Assembly: GCF_017303055.1 (NCBI RefSeq)
Contig: NZ_JAEKJT010000008.1
Coordinates: forward strand, 1 to 64,000
Origin: Halomonas litopenaei
Lineage (GTDB): Bacteria > Pseudomonadota > Gammaproteobacteria > Pseudomonadales > Halomonadaceae
Length of the DNA stretch: 64,000 nucleotides
Reading direction: 5' to 3'
A program made the translations under genes and the position numbers. The notes under the pieces were generated by a model that had not been told where the DNA came from, ran no database searches, and saw nothing but the letters and a program-made list of their open reading frames with translations. Shown in pieces: positions 28,234-38,001 of the stretch; the first letter of the stretch is position 1; each line of letters begins with the position of its first letter.

Positions 28234-30129
28234 ATGATTCATTCATTGAGATTTCGGCTCCTATTGACCACCGTGGCCGTCATCCTGGCGGCCCTGGTGA
28301 TCAACGGCGTAGTGAACTTCAGCATTCTTCAGCATCATCAGGAGCGCCAGGTCGGTGAACAGCTGGCGTCCGTTGCCGAGGGCAACAAAGCCGCCATCGA
28401 CGAATGGGTCATCGGCCATGGCCGGCAGCTCGAGGCGTTGGCGCCGGCGGTGGCCGTAGCGGATCCGATGAGCGCGCTACTGCAGCTTCAGGCAGGGGGT
28501 GGCTTTCTGACCACCTATCTTGCTGATAGTGCTTCTGGCGATGCCGTGTTTTCCGATGGCTGGGAAGCGCCTGCGGACTATGATCCGCGGCAACGCCCCT
28601 GGTACCTCCAGGCGGTGGCCGCGGAGTCCACGGTGGTGACGCCTCCTTATCAAGACGCCAATACCGGTGGTCTGGTGGTGACCTTTGCCACACCTTTCTA
28701 TCGTCAGGGGAGCCTGGAAGCGGTAGTCGGTGGGGATATCATGATCGAGAGTGTGATCGATGTCGTGAAGGGGATCGCTCCCACACCCAACAGCTTTGCC
28801 TTTCTGGTGGACGGGGACGGCAAGCTGGTCGCACATCCCGACGCGTCGCTCAGCCTGGTCCCGGCCAGCGAGCTTGCCGAGCGTCTCACGCCAGACTTCC
28901 TGGTCCGCCTGAGTGAACAGCAGTCGCCGATCGAGGTCGAGATCGATGAGCGTCTGCGCAAGCTGTACGCCACGTCCATTGATGGCACGGATTGGCAGTT
29001 GGTGATCGCCCTGGATAGCCAGGAAGCCGGTGCCAGCCTCGCCCAGGTGACACAGGCGTCGATCTGGACACTGCTGATCGTTGGCCTGGTGGCACTGGTA
29101 GTGCTGGGTGTGCTGCTTCGCTTCGCGCTCAAGCGGCTGTCCACCGCCAGGGATGCCATGGTGAATGTGGCCAGCGGCCATGGTGACCTGACCCGACGCC
29201 TGCCTGAAAGTGGCAAGGACGAAGTGGCGCAGATTGCGGCCGCCTTCAATCGATTTGTGTCGCGCATGGAGGCGGTGATGGTCACCATTCGCGAAAGCAG
29301 CGAGTCCGTGCGCGTGGCCGCAGGCGAGATTGCGCTAGGCGGTCAGGACCTGTCACGACGCAGCGAGTCGACGGCCTCGAGCTTGCAGCAGACGTCGGCA
29401 TCCATCGAAGAAATCACCAGTACCGTGGCGCATACTGCAGCATCATCCAGGGAGGCTCGGCGCCAATCGGGTGAAGCGTCCGGAGTGGCCGAGAAGGGTG
29501 GCGAGGTAGTCGCTGAGGTGGTGACAACCATGGAGTCCATCACCGAGTCGTCAAGCCAGATCGGCGCCATCGTCAAGGTCATGGATGGGATCGCCTTTCA
29601 GACCAACTTGCTGGCGCTGAATGCATCGGTAGAGGCCGCGCGAGCGGGTGAGCATGGGCGCGGCTTCGCCGTTGTGGCAAGCGAGGTACGCCAGCTCGCC
29701 ACTCGCTCAGCCGATGCGTCACGAGAAATTCGTGGACTGATTGAGACGTCCGGCGAGCGAGTCGCCAGTGGCACGGAATTGGTGCGTCGGGCCGGCCAGA
29801 CCATGGACGAAATCGTTCACCAGGTGGGGCGCGTCGCCCTGAGCCTTGACGAAATCAGCGTGGCTGCCGATGAGCAGAGCGAGGGCATCGCCCAGGTCAA
29901 CATCGCCGTCGCTGAGCTGGATCGTATGTCTCAGCAGAATGCCAGCCTGGTCGAAGAGTCCACTGCCGCCACCGAACGTCTGCTGGAGCAGGCAGACCGG
30001 CTGGGTCAGCTCGTCTCGGGATTCACCCTGGGGACACCCGCGACCTTGACCCAGACCAGAGGGCCATCGCCGGCGCATATGCCTGATCTGTCGTCGTCCA
30101 CTAGTGGCTCCGCTGCTACGGCCGTCTAA
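28234..30129 (+). CDS. Methyl-accepting chemotaxis protein with dCache sensor, likely amino-acid type
   Basis: Transmembrane chemoreceptor of 631 residues. TM1 is at about 8-30, a periplasmic double-Cache domain at about 35-275 and TM2 near 277-300. HAMP follows, and the signalling tip [20 protein letters not shown] is near residue 451. The Cache domain carries Y116, R121, W123, Y124 and D168. This has the same spacing as the published amino-acid-binding dCache_1 motif, in which PctA of Pseudomonas aeruginosa has Y121, R126, W128, Y129 and D173. It is therefore predicted to sense amino acids; the specific ones cannot be told from sequence. The C-terminal tail is Ser/Thr/Ala-rich. A sigma-28 promoter lies just upstream. 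Confidence 0.95.
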   Translation: MIHSLRFRLLLTTVAVILAALVINGVVNFSILQHHQERQVGEQLASVAEGNKAAIDEWVIGHGRQLEALAPAVAVADPMSALLQLQAGGGFLTTYLADSASGDAVFSDGWEAPADYDPRQRPWYLQAVAAESTVVTPPYQDANTGGLVVTFATPFYRQGSLEAVVGGDIMIESVIDVVKGIAPTPNSFAFLVDGDGKLVAHPDASLSLVPASELAERLTPDFLVRLSEQQSPIEVEIDERLRKLYATSIDGTDWQLVIALDSQEAGASLAQVTQASIWTLLIVGLVALVVLGVLLRFALKRLSTARDAMVNVASGHGDLTRRLPESGKDEVAQIAAAFNRFVSRMEAVMVTIRESSESVRVAAGEIALGGQDLSRRSESTASSLQQTSASIEEITSTVAHTAASSREARRQSGEASGVAEKGGEVVAEVVTTMESITESSSQIGAIVKVMDGIAFQTNLLALNASVEAARAGEHGRGFAVVASEVRQLATRSADASREIRGLIETSGERVASGTELVRRAGQTMDEIVHQVGRVALSLDEISVAADEQSEGIAQVNIAVAELDRMSQQNASLVEESTAATERLLEQADRLGQLVSGFTLGTPATLTQTRGPSPAHMPDLSSSTSGSAATAV

Positions 30130-30138
30130 CCCTTGAGG

Positions 30139-30204
30139 ACAGCCCCCTGACCATCCTACGGAGGAGCGATGCTTATAAGAAGCGCCTATTCCGAGGGGGG
30201 CTGT
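30139..30204. repeat. Wide inverted repeat after the second chemoreceptor gene
   Basis: ACAGCCCCC (30139-30147) and GGGGGCTGT (30196-30204) form a perfect 9-bp stem with a loop of nearly 50 nt, beginning 10 nt after the stop codon. No T-run follows. It may act as a Rho-aided terminator or mRNA-stabilising hairpin. Confidence 0.4.
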
Positions 30205-31196
30205 TCTAACGGCGCAGTGCTCTGAGAATGATTGGCCAGCGTGCCCGTTGCCTCCCTGGTCATCTGGGTTCGTCGCCAGGCCAGGGGAGCGATGGGCATC
30301 GTACTTGTGACTGAGGCATAGGGCTGAGTGTCGATGGCGCACCGCCGCCGGCGTAGGGGATGGTCATTCAGGACTCGGGTTTACGGCTAAGTGCACAGGG
30401 GGAATGAGAAATGTAGGTATTAAAGGTCTGTTGTGTCGATATCGTGTCGATGTCATTTCGCGCTTGCCGATCGAGGCTGCGGCCCTTCCATGCTTCCCCT
30501 GCTCATTGGCGCCTGACTTTCGTCGACTTCCTACGTTTAATGCCGTAAAGCCAATGTGTGTCCGATAATTGTCCTTAAGGACAAGAGAGTGAACGGGTTT
30601 TTTAAGACTTTAGAAATTAATATATTAATCGTATCGCGTTAAAATAGTAGTGTCGCAATGTGATTTTTTTAATTGTCCGACAGTTTTGCATAATCATCTT
30701 CGAATAAACCGTCCTCAATTCTCCTATACCATGTCACCGTGTTATTAGCCATAGCTATGGTTGAGTTCCATTCAGCAAAGCGCTGAAATCATTATCTGTA
30801 CTACAGTCGTAGGTAATAAGATACTTATTTTGCTTTTACGAAGACGCGTCTTGCTATTGGTTCTTTATCTTATTGTTTTTGCTGATATTTTCCATCTATA
30901 TTTATGCGCTTCTTGGTGCCGAGTTGCCTTCTTTATCGGGACGTGAAGTCTGGGTTTATTTGTATCGGCATAATTGTATGTCGTTGGATTACTCATTATG
31001 CCGAAGTCGTTTTATTTTCGTAGTGAGTGGCAGGGTTGGCTGGATGATGACAGACAAGATCATTAACATCCTCGGTTGTAACGTAAGACGGTTCTTTTGT
31101 TTCAAAGTGTATGAAGAGCCGCGCAACAGAAAAAATGTGCAGAAAGTGCTGTTGGGCACTGAGGTGGGCGAGGGGAAACGTCCGTGACATCCCCGG

Positions 31197-31213
31197 GGCG
31201 GTAGCGTGCTTTT
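31197..31213 (+). promoter_or_regulatory. ops element for RfaH recruitment
   Basis: GGCGGTAGCGTGCTTTT matches the E. coli ops pause sequence (core GGCGGTAG, followed by CGTGC and a T-run) and is preceded by GGG, as in JUMPstart sequences. RfaH binds the exposed non-template ops in a paused RNA polymerase and converts it to a form that reads through long polysaccharide operons. It lies about 475 nt upstream of cysD in the correct orientation for the whole capsule locus. Confidence 0.8.
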
Positions 31214-31325
31214 AGCATTGTTCACGTATATATCGTCCCATCGGCACGTCAGAGTCTGGCAACGACGCGTTAACACATAGGCCCTAACACTCAAGGCACC
31301 ATCACACAGGCACCAAGATAAGGGC

Positions 31326-31361
31326 TGCAGTTGTTGCAGTTGTTGCAGTTGTTGCAGTTGG
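31326..31361. repeat. Four 9-bp tandem repeats
   Basis: Four consecutive copies of TGCAGTTGT (last copy ending in G) lie about 120 nt after the ops element and before cysD. The array is non-coding. It is followed at 31365-31389 by two copies of AGGGTCAGAAAA with a 13-nt period. Confidence 0.8.
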
Positions 31362-31688
31362 GCAAGGGTCAGAAAACAGGGTCAGAAAAAGACGGCTTGG
31401 GAGGGTACCTTGGCATGGCGTTCACGGACCTGCTGTTTCCATGCCGCCTCAGGCTCCTGGCGGTGTCTCCGCCGGTCCTGCTCCTTCGACCTAGAGGCTT
31501 CTGACTTTCCTCCTCTCGCTATGGCAGCCGGTCCCCCACCGTCACCCCAGCTGTCTCGCCGACGCGTTATGGCCTAACCGTTCCGCCTGTGCCTCCGATG
31601 TCATCTCTCATCGCCTTGCTGATGCCCCTTTACGACCGTATTTCTGGCGGGCATAGGCCGGCCCTTATTTTCTTGAGGATTAGCTTCC

Positions 31689-32603
31689 ATGGATCTAGCA
31701 CCCGACAGGCAGACTCACCTGAGACAACTCGAGGCTGAGTCGATCCATATCATCCGAGAGGTGGCGGCCGAGTTTCGGCGGCCCGTCATGCTGTACTCGA
31801 TTGGCAAGGACTCGTCGGTGATGCTGCATCTGGCTCGCAAGGCGTTCTTTCCCGGGACGCCTCCGTTTCCCCTCATGCACGTCAACACGACCTGGAAGTT
31901 TCGGGAGATGATTGCCTTCCGGGATCTCATGGCCAAGCAGTCTGGCATGCAGCTTATTGAACACATCAATGAGGAAGGCGTCGCTGCCAACATTAACCCG
32001 TTTGACCATGGCAGTGCCAAGTACACCGATGTGATGAAGACCGCTGCACTCAAGCAAGCGTTGGACCAGCATGGTTTCGATGCTGCTTTCGGTGGTGCTA
32101 GGCGTGATGAAGAAGCCAGCCGTGCCAAGGAACGCATCTTTTCCTTTCGTGACCGCCACCATCGCTGGGAGCCCAAGAGCCAACGTCCCGAGCTATGGAG
32201 TCTGTACAACGCCAAGATCAACAAGGGTGAGTCGATTCGCGTATTTCCTCTCTCCAACTGGACCGAGCTGGATATCTGGCAATACATCCACCTCGAATCG
32301 ATTCCCATCGTTCCGCTGTACTTCGCTGCGCCACGCCCGGTGGTCGATAGAGACGGAATGCAGATCATGGTGGACGATGAACGCCTCCCCCTGGCTCACG
32401 ATGAAGTTCCTCAACAGCGCTGGGTACGTTTTCGCACCCTGGGGTGCTACCCGCTGACCGGTGCGGTCGAGTCACGGGCCTCGACGCTACCCGAGATCAT
32501 TCAGGAAATGCTGCTGACTCGCACCAGCGAGCGAAGTGGTCGCGCCATCGACCATGACCAGGCTGGATCTATGGAGAAGAAGAAGCGCGAAGGCTACTTC
32601 TGA
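31689..32603 (+). CDS. cysD: Sulfate adenylyltransferase subunit 2 (CysD)
   Basis: Catalytic small subunit of ATP sulfurylase (304 residues, normal length). With CysN it makes adenosine 5'-phosphosulfate from ATP and sulfate. The N-type PP-loop SIGKDSS is at residues 37-43, and the family stretch [16 protein letters not shown] follows. [20 protein letters not shown] and the C-terminal motif [13 protein letters not shown] are also intact. GAGGA lies upstream of ATG 31689. It is the first gene after the ops leader and precedes cysNC by 200 nt. In this position, at the head of a capsule locus, it probably supplies activated sulfate for sulfating the polysaccharide, besides or instead of assimilation. 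Confidence 0.97.
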   Translation: MDLAPDRQTHLRQLEAESIHIIREVAAEFRRPVMLYSIGKDSSVMLHLARKAFFPGTPPFPLMHVNTTWKFREMIAFRDLMAKQSGMQLIEHINEEGVAANINPFDHGSAKYTDVMKTAALKQALDQHGFDAAFGGARRDEEASRAKERIFSFRDRHHRWEPKSQRPELWSLYNAKINKGESIRVFPLSNWTELDIWQYIHLESIPIVPLYFAAPRPVVDRDGMQIMVDDERLPLAHDEVPQQRWVRFRTLGCYPLTGAVESRASTLPEIIQEMLLTRTSERSGRAIDHDQAGSMEKKKREGYF

Positions 32604-32803
32604 CATCACGTCATAGCAACACGTCTACTTGGCAGCAGATTTAGGCCGCCGCTCTAGGTTGCAAGCATCGAGATGACGGCACCTCGACACCTGAGCGCGG
32701 TGCTCAACCCGTGGATGTTGGCTCTGTCTGGGCAGCGTTGCTGCCGCGTTTACCCGTCGGCCGTTTTCCATGGCGGCATTCTCTCTTTCAACAGGAATTC
32801 TGC

Positions 32804-34717
32804 ATGTCCCACCAGTCCGAGCTGATTGCCAGCGATATCGAGCGCTATCTTCACGAGCATGAAAACAAGGACCTCCTGCGGTTTATCACCTGCGGTAGCG
32901 TGGACGATGGCAAGTCAACCCTGATCGGCCGCCTGCTGCATGACTCGAAGATGATCTATGAGGATCAGTTGGCGGCCATCACTCAGGCCTCTCGGACGAG
33001 TGGGACGACGGGGGATGAGGTCGACCTTGCGCTGCTTGTCGATGGACTGCAGTCCGAGCGAGAGCAAGGGATTACCATTGATGTGGCATACCGGTTTTTC
33101 TCCACCGACCGGCGCAAGTTCATCATTGCTGATACGCCTGGGCACGAGCAGTACACCCGCAACATGGCGACTGGGGCGTCGACGGCAAGTCTTGCCATTA
33201 TCCTGATAGATGCGCGACATGGTGTGCAGACCCAGACGCGGCGCCATAGCTTCATCTGTGACCTGCTAGGTATTCAACATCTTGTGGTAGCGATCAACAA
33301 GATGGATCTGGTGGGCTACGACCAGCGGCGCTATCAAGAGATCGTTGAACAATATCAGTCAGTTGTCGATCGCGTCAGCGCTCGGGATATCCGCTTTATG
33401 CCGATTTCAGCGCTCAAGGGTGACAATGTGGTAGAGCCAAGTAGCGAGATGCCCTGGTACGACGGGCCGAGCCTACTGGAGCTGCTGGAAACGGTGGAAT
33501 TGCAGCATGACCAGAATCTACGTGACCTGCGCTTGCCCGTGCAGTTCGTCAGTCGTCCTAACCTGGACTTTCGCGGTTATGCCGGCACGCTGACGTCCGG
33601 GATCTTGACGGCGGGTGCCACGATCAGGGTCCTGCCCCGAGGCACCACGAGCCAGGTGAAGCGAATCGTTACCATGGATGGGGATCTCGAGGCTGCGTTT
33701 CCGGGGCAGGCCATCATGGTCACTCTGGCTGGCGACATCGATGTTTCGCGAGGAGACTGGATCGTAGCTGCCGATGACCCTGTGACGCTATGCGATGGTT
33801 TCGAAGCCGATATCGTCTGGATGCATGAAGCGCCGTTGGAGCCCGGCAAGCTCTACGACATCAAGCTGGCTACGCGGGACCTGGCCGGGAAGGTAGTGGC
33901 CATTGATTACCTGGTCGATGTCAACACCTTGGAGCAAAGACATGGTGTACAGCTCGATCTCAATGCCATTGCGCGCTGCCGCCTGGAGCTGACAGCCGAG
34001 GTGCCAGTAGATGACTACCGCCGCTACCCGGGCACCGGGTGTTTCATACTGATTGATCGGCTCACCAACCTGACCGTTGGTGCAGGCATGATTCATAGCC
34101 CTGTGGATAGCGAACTGCCATATGAGTTTCGCAATCATGACAGCAAAGCCAGCGTGGTCTGGAATCGCACCACGGTCACCAAGGCCATGCGTGAGCGAAC
34201 CAATGGGCATGCTGGCCGATGTGTCTGGTTCACCGGTCTATCTGGCTCCGGCAAGTCAACATTGGCGAATGCTCTGGAAGTCGAACTGAATCGACGTGGT
34301 TATCACACCATGATTCTCGATGGAGACAATATCCGTCACGGGCTGTGCAAAGATCTCGGGATGAATGAGAGAGATAGAGCAGAGAATATTCGGAGGGTCG
34401 GTGAAGTAGCACGTCTCTTCGCAGAAGCCGGCGTCATAGTGATAACGGCTTTTATTTCACCTTTTCGCGCAGACAGAGAAGCCGCTAGAGCCCTGTTCGA
34501 TCAGGATGGTTTTGTAGAAGTGTTCGTGGATACTCCCCTGGATGTGTGTGAGAAAAGAGACCCTAAGGGACTGTATCAAAAGGCAAGAGAGGGAAAGATT
34601 GCCGATTTCACGGGCATCAACAGCCCCTACGAAGCACCCGTCGATGCCGAAATCGTTGTGGATACTGAGAAGATGAGCGAGAAGGACATTATTGCGAAGT
34701 TGCTGAAATATATGTAA
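32804..34717 (+). CDS. cysNC: Bifunctional sulfate adenylyltransferase subunit 1 / APS kinase (CysN-CysC, NodQ type)
   Basis: Fusion of 637 residues making PAPS. The N-terminal CysN part is an EF-Tu-like GTPase with P-loop GSVDDGKS at 31-38, DTPGHEQY near 110 and NKMD near 165; GTP hydrolysis drives APS formation by CysD. The C-terminal APS kinase part begins near residue 450 with P-loop GLSGSGKST near 478, DGDNIRHGL, and the family motif [23 protein letters not shown] 32804 follows AGGA by 8 nt; an open frame extends 93 nt upstream but has no family sequence. The fused layout is that of rhizobial NodQ, which provides PAPS for Nod-factor sulfation. PAPS is the donor for the sulfotransferase-like proteins at 47190 and 49406. 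Confidence 0.97.
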   Translation: MSHQSELIASDIERYLHEHENKDLLRFITCGSVDDGKSTLIGRLLHDSKMIYEDQLAAITQASRTSGTTGDEVDLALLVDGLQSEREQGITIDVAYRFFSTDRRKFIIADTPGHEQYTRNMATGASTASLAIILIDARHGVQTQTRRHSFICDLLGIQHLVVAINKMDLVGYDQRRYQEIVEQYQSVVDRVSARDIRFMPISALKGDNVVEPSSEMPWYDGPSLLELLETVELQHDQNLRDLRLPVQFVSRPNLDFRGYAGTLTSGILTAGATIRVLPRGTTSQVKRIVTMDGDLEAAFPGQAIMVTLAGDIDVSRGDWIVAADDPVTLCDGFEADIVWMHEAPLEPGKLYDIKLATRDLAGKVVAIDYLVDVNTLEQRHGVQLDLNAIARCRLELTAEVPVDDYRRYPGTGCFILIDRLTNLTVGAGMIHSPVDSELPYEFRNHDSKASVVWNRTTVTKAMRERTNGHAGRCVWFTGLSGSGKSTLANALEVELNRRGYHTMILDGDNIRHGLCKDLGMNERDRAENIRRVGEVARLFAEAGVIVITAFISPFRADREAARALFDQDGFVEVFVDTPLDVCEKRDPKGLYQKAREGKIADFTGINSPYEAPVDAEIVVDTEKMSEKDIIAKLLKYM

Positions 34718-34892
34718 GCGTCTACCTAACGCCATTTGGCGAGACAATCTCAGTGTTTTTGTCACGGTGATGTCGGGGTTATACATTTCTGTTAAACACG
34801 CTTTCCTGCTTGTGCAGATATGCCACAGAAAGCGAGATTATCGCGAGCTCAGAAGCATGGCCGGACAATGCAGGGGACGAAAGGTAGATGCG

Positions 34893-35354
34893 ATGGATGC
34901 TAAAAGGATGATAGTAGGGCTGGGGGCAGGAAGAGCAATAAGTGCTGCCAGCAGGGCAGTGTTCCAGCGCAGTCAGATACGACTGTCTGCACTAGCACTG
35001 CTGTTGCTTTGGACCCTGGGGGGATGTACTCATTCGCCTATGGCACCGACCCGTGATGACGCCAGCATTATGGCTACGCCGACTGGGCGGTCTTTAGATG
35101 CATCGCTGGCACGGTTTCTGACAGACGCTAGTGCGGGTAGCGTCACGGTCTTGCCGAGCAGCCCCTGGGGAGCCAATGCCGAGGTACAGGCAGATGCCCC
35201 CTACTTTGCTGCGAGTCGGCGAATCTGCCGTCATCTCACGATACGACGCGCCAACGCAGAGCGAATGGTGGCGGTGGCCTGCCGGGGTGAGCAAGGTAAC
35301 TGGACCAGTGATCGATTGGTGACAGCGCTGTTTAACGGAGCGGAGACCTGGTGA
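34893..35354 (+). CDS. Predicted capsule-locus lipoprotein
   Basis: About 153 residues. A long basic N-region is followed by LSALALLLLWTLGGC, giving a lipobox (LGGC) and predicted lipid-modified Cys near residue 49. The mature part has the pattern SxWGxNAEV, PYFAASRRICRHL and VACRGEQGNWTSDRLV, with two further Cys residues that could form a disulfide. I recall similar small lipoproteins beside polysaccharide export genes but cannot name the family with certainty. ATG 34893 has AAGG about 8 nt upstream; a GTG at 34959 would give a more standard signal peptide. Its TGA overlaps the kpsD ATG, so it is translationally coupled to the export channel and probably works with it. Confidence 0.7.
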   Translation: MDAKRMIVGLGAGRAISAASRAVFQRSQIRLSALALLLLWTLGGCTHSPMAPTRDDASIMATPTGRSLDASLARFLTDASAGSVTVLPSSPWGANAEVQADAPYFAASRRICRHLTIRRANAERMVAVACRGEQGNWTSDRLVTALFNGAETW

Positions 35355-37162
35355 TGGCGTACATGGACGGTACGAATGGGGGAAGCGAGCTGGGTGGACG
35401 AGCTGGAACAGTTGAAGCAGACCGCAAAGGGGGGAGCTGTCGAACCGAGGTAGGCCTGCGGGCACACATCATGTCTCTTATCATGTTGGTGTGGCTTATT
35501 TTGCTTCCGGTTGCCGCCATGGCACAGAGCCTGGTGCTGCCGGATGACATTCTGCCAGGCGCTCAACGGCAGGAAGGTGTTGAGGCGATCGACGACCGGC
35601 CACGCACAAACTGGCATAACGATCACTATGGTCCCGTGGCTTCTTCGTCTATCTCCAGTACAACACCTAGCGTTGACCTGTTGCCGCCCTTTGGCGATAA
35701 CCTTTTCGCAGGAGGATTCCGTGGCACTATGGCGGACGGCTTGAATCGCGACTACCGGATCAAGCCCGGTGACCAGGTGACATTGAGGGCATGGGGAGCG
35801 GTAGAGTTTGATCGCGTGATACCTGTGGATGCGCAGGGAAATATCTTTCTGCCCTCGATAGGGCCGCTTGCGGTGCAAGGCTTGAGTCATGGTGAGCTGG
35901 ATGCCAGGGTGCGGGCTGCCATTCAGAACATCTATCCCGACAATGTGCAGGTCTACACCAATCTTCAAGGTGTCCAGCCCGTGGGCGTCTATGTGACCGG
36001 CTACGTTCATAGCCCGGGTCGCTACGCAGGCACACCATCAGACTCGATTCTGTACTTTCTTGATCAGGCCGGCGGCATCGACAACGCTCTTGGCAGTTAT
36101 CGTCGGGTCAAGCTGATGCGCCAAGGCCAACACTTAGCCAGCTTCGATCTTTATCGTTTTCTCCTGGACGGCAGTATTGCTCGGCCCCAGCTCCGCGATG
36201 GCGACACTATCGTGGTTGAGGAGCGTGGGCCCTCGATTGCGGTAACGGGAGACGTGGAGCGTGCCTATCGCTACGAGCTGTTGACGAACCAGTTGAGTGG
36301 CAGTGAGCTGGTCACCTTGGCACGTCTGAAAAGTGGGGTATCGCATGCACTGCTCAGGGGACAGAGAGCGACCGGCCCGATGGCGACGTATCTGACACTG
36401 GCGGAATTTGTGGGCCGCCAGATCAGGCCCGGCGATGAGGTCATCTTCAGCGCTGATCATCAGGAAGACACCATTGTGGTGACGTTGGAAGGGAGCTTTA
36501 TGGGGCCGTCTCGATTTGCTCTCCCTATCGACGCTCGCTTGGGTGAGTTGCTGGATGCGGTCGCCGTCCAGCGAAACCTGTCTGCTAGCGGCAATGTCTC
36601 GATTCGCCGAGAGAGTGTCGCTCTCCAGCAGAAGCAGGCATTGGAAGATAGCCTGCGTCGTCTGGAAACTACCTATCTCGGAGCATCATCCGCTACTGAC
36701 GAGGAAGCGCAGATACGGGTTCGTGAAGCTGAGTTGATTCAGACCTTCGTAGCTCGTGCCCGTCAGCTGGAGCCTAGTGGGCGGCTCGTGGTGGCCAGCG
36801 ATCAAGGGGTTGCGGACATCAGGTTGCAGGATGGTGATGTGGTAACCCTGCCCGAGGCGTCTGACTCGGTGCTGATCAGCGGTGAAGTCGTCGTTCCCCA
36901 GGCGATGGTCTTTCAGACGGGAGCTGGGCTTGATCACTATCTTGAGGCTGCAGGCGGGCTGACGCAGAGGGGGGATGACGACCATATTCTGGTGGTGAGG
37001 CAGAACGGCGCTGTGCGAAATGCGGATGATGTCGCGCTCCAGCCTGGAGATGAAATTCTCGTGATGCCCAAGGTACCGACCAAGAATCTCCAGCTGGCGA
37101 CAAGCCTGACGCAGATTCTCTACCAGATTGCCGTGGCTACCAAGGTAGCGGTCGATCTGTAG
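35354..37162 (+). CDS. kpsD: Capsular polysaccharide export outer-membrane protein (KpsD/OPX family)
   Basis: About 602 residues, similar to KpsD (558). A hydrophobic signal (MSLIMLVWLILLPVAAMAQ) lies at about residues 40-58. After it come the polysaccharide export domain (RDYRIKPGDQVTLRAWG, VDAQGNIFLPSIGPLAVQGL) and several SLBB beta-grasp domains (GVYVTGYVHSPGRYAG, SIAVTGDVERAYRYEL, DSVLISGEVVVPQAMVF). It should form the periplasm-spanning channel for capsule export with KpsE. ATG 35354 overlaps the lipoprotein stop (TGATG). The signal peptide would sit closer to the start if ATG 35471 were used, so the start is uncertain. The C-terminus is hydrophobic but lacks the amphipathic helix expected of Wza. 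Confidence 0.92.
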   Translation: MAYMDGTNGGSELGGRAGTVEADRKGGSCRTEVGLRAHIMSLIMLVWLILLPVAAMAQSLVLPDDILPGAQRQEGVEAIDDRPRTNWHNDHYGPVASSSISSTTPSVDLLPPFGDNLFAGGFRGTMADGLNRDYRIKPGDQVTLRAWGAVEFDRVIPVDAQGNIFLPSIGPLAVQGLSHGELDARVRAAIQNIYPDNVQVYTNLQGVQPVGVYVTGYVHSPGRYAGTPSDSILYFLDQAGGIDNALGSYRRVKLMRQGQHLASFDLYRFLLDGSIARPQLRDGDTIVVEERGPSIAVTGDVERAYRYELLTNQLSGSELVTLARLKSGVSHALLRGQRATGPMATYLTLAEFVGRQIRPGDEVIFSADHQEDTIVVTLEGSFMGPSRFALPIDARLGELLDAVAVQRNLSASGNVSIRRESVALQQKQALEDSLRRLETTYLGASSATDEEAQIRVREAELIQTFVARARQLEPSGRLVVASDQGVADIRLQDGDVVTLPEASDSVLISGEVVVPQAMVFQTGAGLDHYLEAAGGLTQRGDDDHILVVRQNGAVRNADDVALQPGDEILVMPKVPTKNLQLATSLTQILYQIAVATKVAVDL

Positions 37163-37193
37163 AGTGGCAGCGGATTTGGAGGAGAGTACCGGC

Positions 37194-37991
37194 ATGAGTC
37201 GTGCGGCAACGCGTCATCCCTGGGTGGTGACCCGCAGTGTGTGGTATGCGCTTTTCCTGCGGGAGGCGACAGCCCGCACCATGACCGACCGTATGGGCTG
37301 GTTCTGGATGGTGGCGGAACCGGTTCTCTTCACGCTGATCATGGTAGGTATCCGAAGCTTTATTCATGCGGATAGTCTGCTAATAGGCGCGCCCTTCCTG
37401 CCGTGGATGGTGGTCGGCCTGATGGGGTTCTTCCTTGTGCGAGAGGGTATGACCAGAGGTATGGGAGCCATCAGGGCGAGTCAGGCACTGTTTGCCTATC
37501 GCCAAGTCGTGCCTAGTGATCCTGTGATGGTGCGAGTTGCCCTGGAGGGGCTATTACGGTCTTTTATCTTTCTTATCTTTATCGTGGGCGGCCTACTTCT
37601 CAAGGAAGAAGCTATGGCCCCAGACGATGCGCTGATCGCACTGTCCTGGTGGCTGTCGCTGTGGCTACTGGGACTGGCATTAGGGCTGGTCGTATCTGTA
37701 TTAGCCACTCTGGTAGCTGAAGTGGCGATTGTCCTGAAGATGGTGATGATGCCACTTATGATATTGTCGGGCGTGATCTTTCCAATTCAGGTAGCCCCCC
37801 ACTGGGCACAGAAATATCTGCTACTGAATCCTGTGGTGCACGGGCTTGAATTCCTAAGAGAGGGATTTTTCTCGTCATACGGAAAGGTGCCGGGTAGCAG
37901 TAGTGTGTACTTCTGGTTGGTGACGCTGGCCTTAATGTCTCTTGGCTTGATATTGCATCTTCGCTTCAAGCATCAATTAGTGGCGCAATGA
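37194..37991 (+). CDS. kpsM: Capsular polysaccharide ABC transporter permease (KpsM)
   Basis: Inner-membrane ABC-2 permease (265 residues; KpsM is 258). About six hydrophobic helices are visible, with the family stretches TDRMGWFWMVAEPVLFTLIM, PWMVVGLMGFFLVREGM, LMILSGVIFPIQVAPHW and LLNPVVHGLEFLREGFF. It flips or passes the lipid-linked polysaccharide with KpsT. ATG 37194 is chosen because GGAGGAGAG lies 7 nt upstream; the frame is open from 37164. It lies just downstream of kpsD and 10 nt before kpsT. Confidence 0.95.
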   Translation: MSRAATRHPWVVTRSVWYALFLREATARTMTDRMGWFWMVAEPVLFTLIMVGIRSFIHADSLLIGAPFLPWMVVGLMGFFLVREGMTRGMGAIRASQALFAYRQVVPSDPVMVRVALEGLLRSFIFLIFIVGGLLLKEEAMAPDDALIALSWWLSLWLLGLALGLVVSVLATLVAEVAIVLKMVMMPLMILSGVIFPIQVAPHWAQKYLLLNPVVHGLEFLREGFFSSYGKVPGSSSVYFWLVTLALMSLGLILHLRFKHQLVAQ

Positions 37992-38001
37992 CCAAGACGC
38001 C

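Larger units (their letters stand above)
30130..31688. other. Long AT-rich leader of the capsule locus
   Basis: About 1.5 kb without a convincing gene. Base composition shifts sharply to AT between about 30560 and 31180, then returns to GC-rich before cysD. Short open frames exist (for example an open frame at 30813-31187 on the plus strand with one hydrophobic helix), but none has a good start site or recognisable family. The stretch contains an ops element at 31197, a 9-bp tandem repeat at 31326-31361 and a 13-nt-period direct repeat at 31365-31389. Such AT-rich leaders with ops are typical of capsule and LPS operons whose long transcripts need RfaH. A specific sigma-70 promoter could not be pinned down. 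Confidence 0.65.

Noticed and set aside
31382..31573. Minus-strand frame ending in a basic tail (QQVRERHAKVPSQAVFF) just after the leader repeats
   Set aside because: It looks like the tail of a lost gene, possibly a transposase, but it has no start or domain, so it is not listed as a gene or pseudogene.
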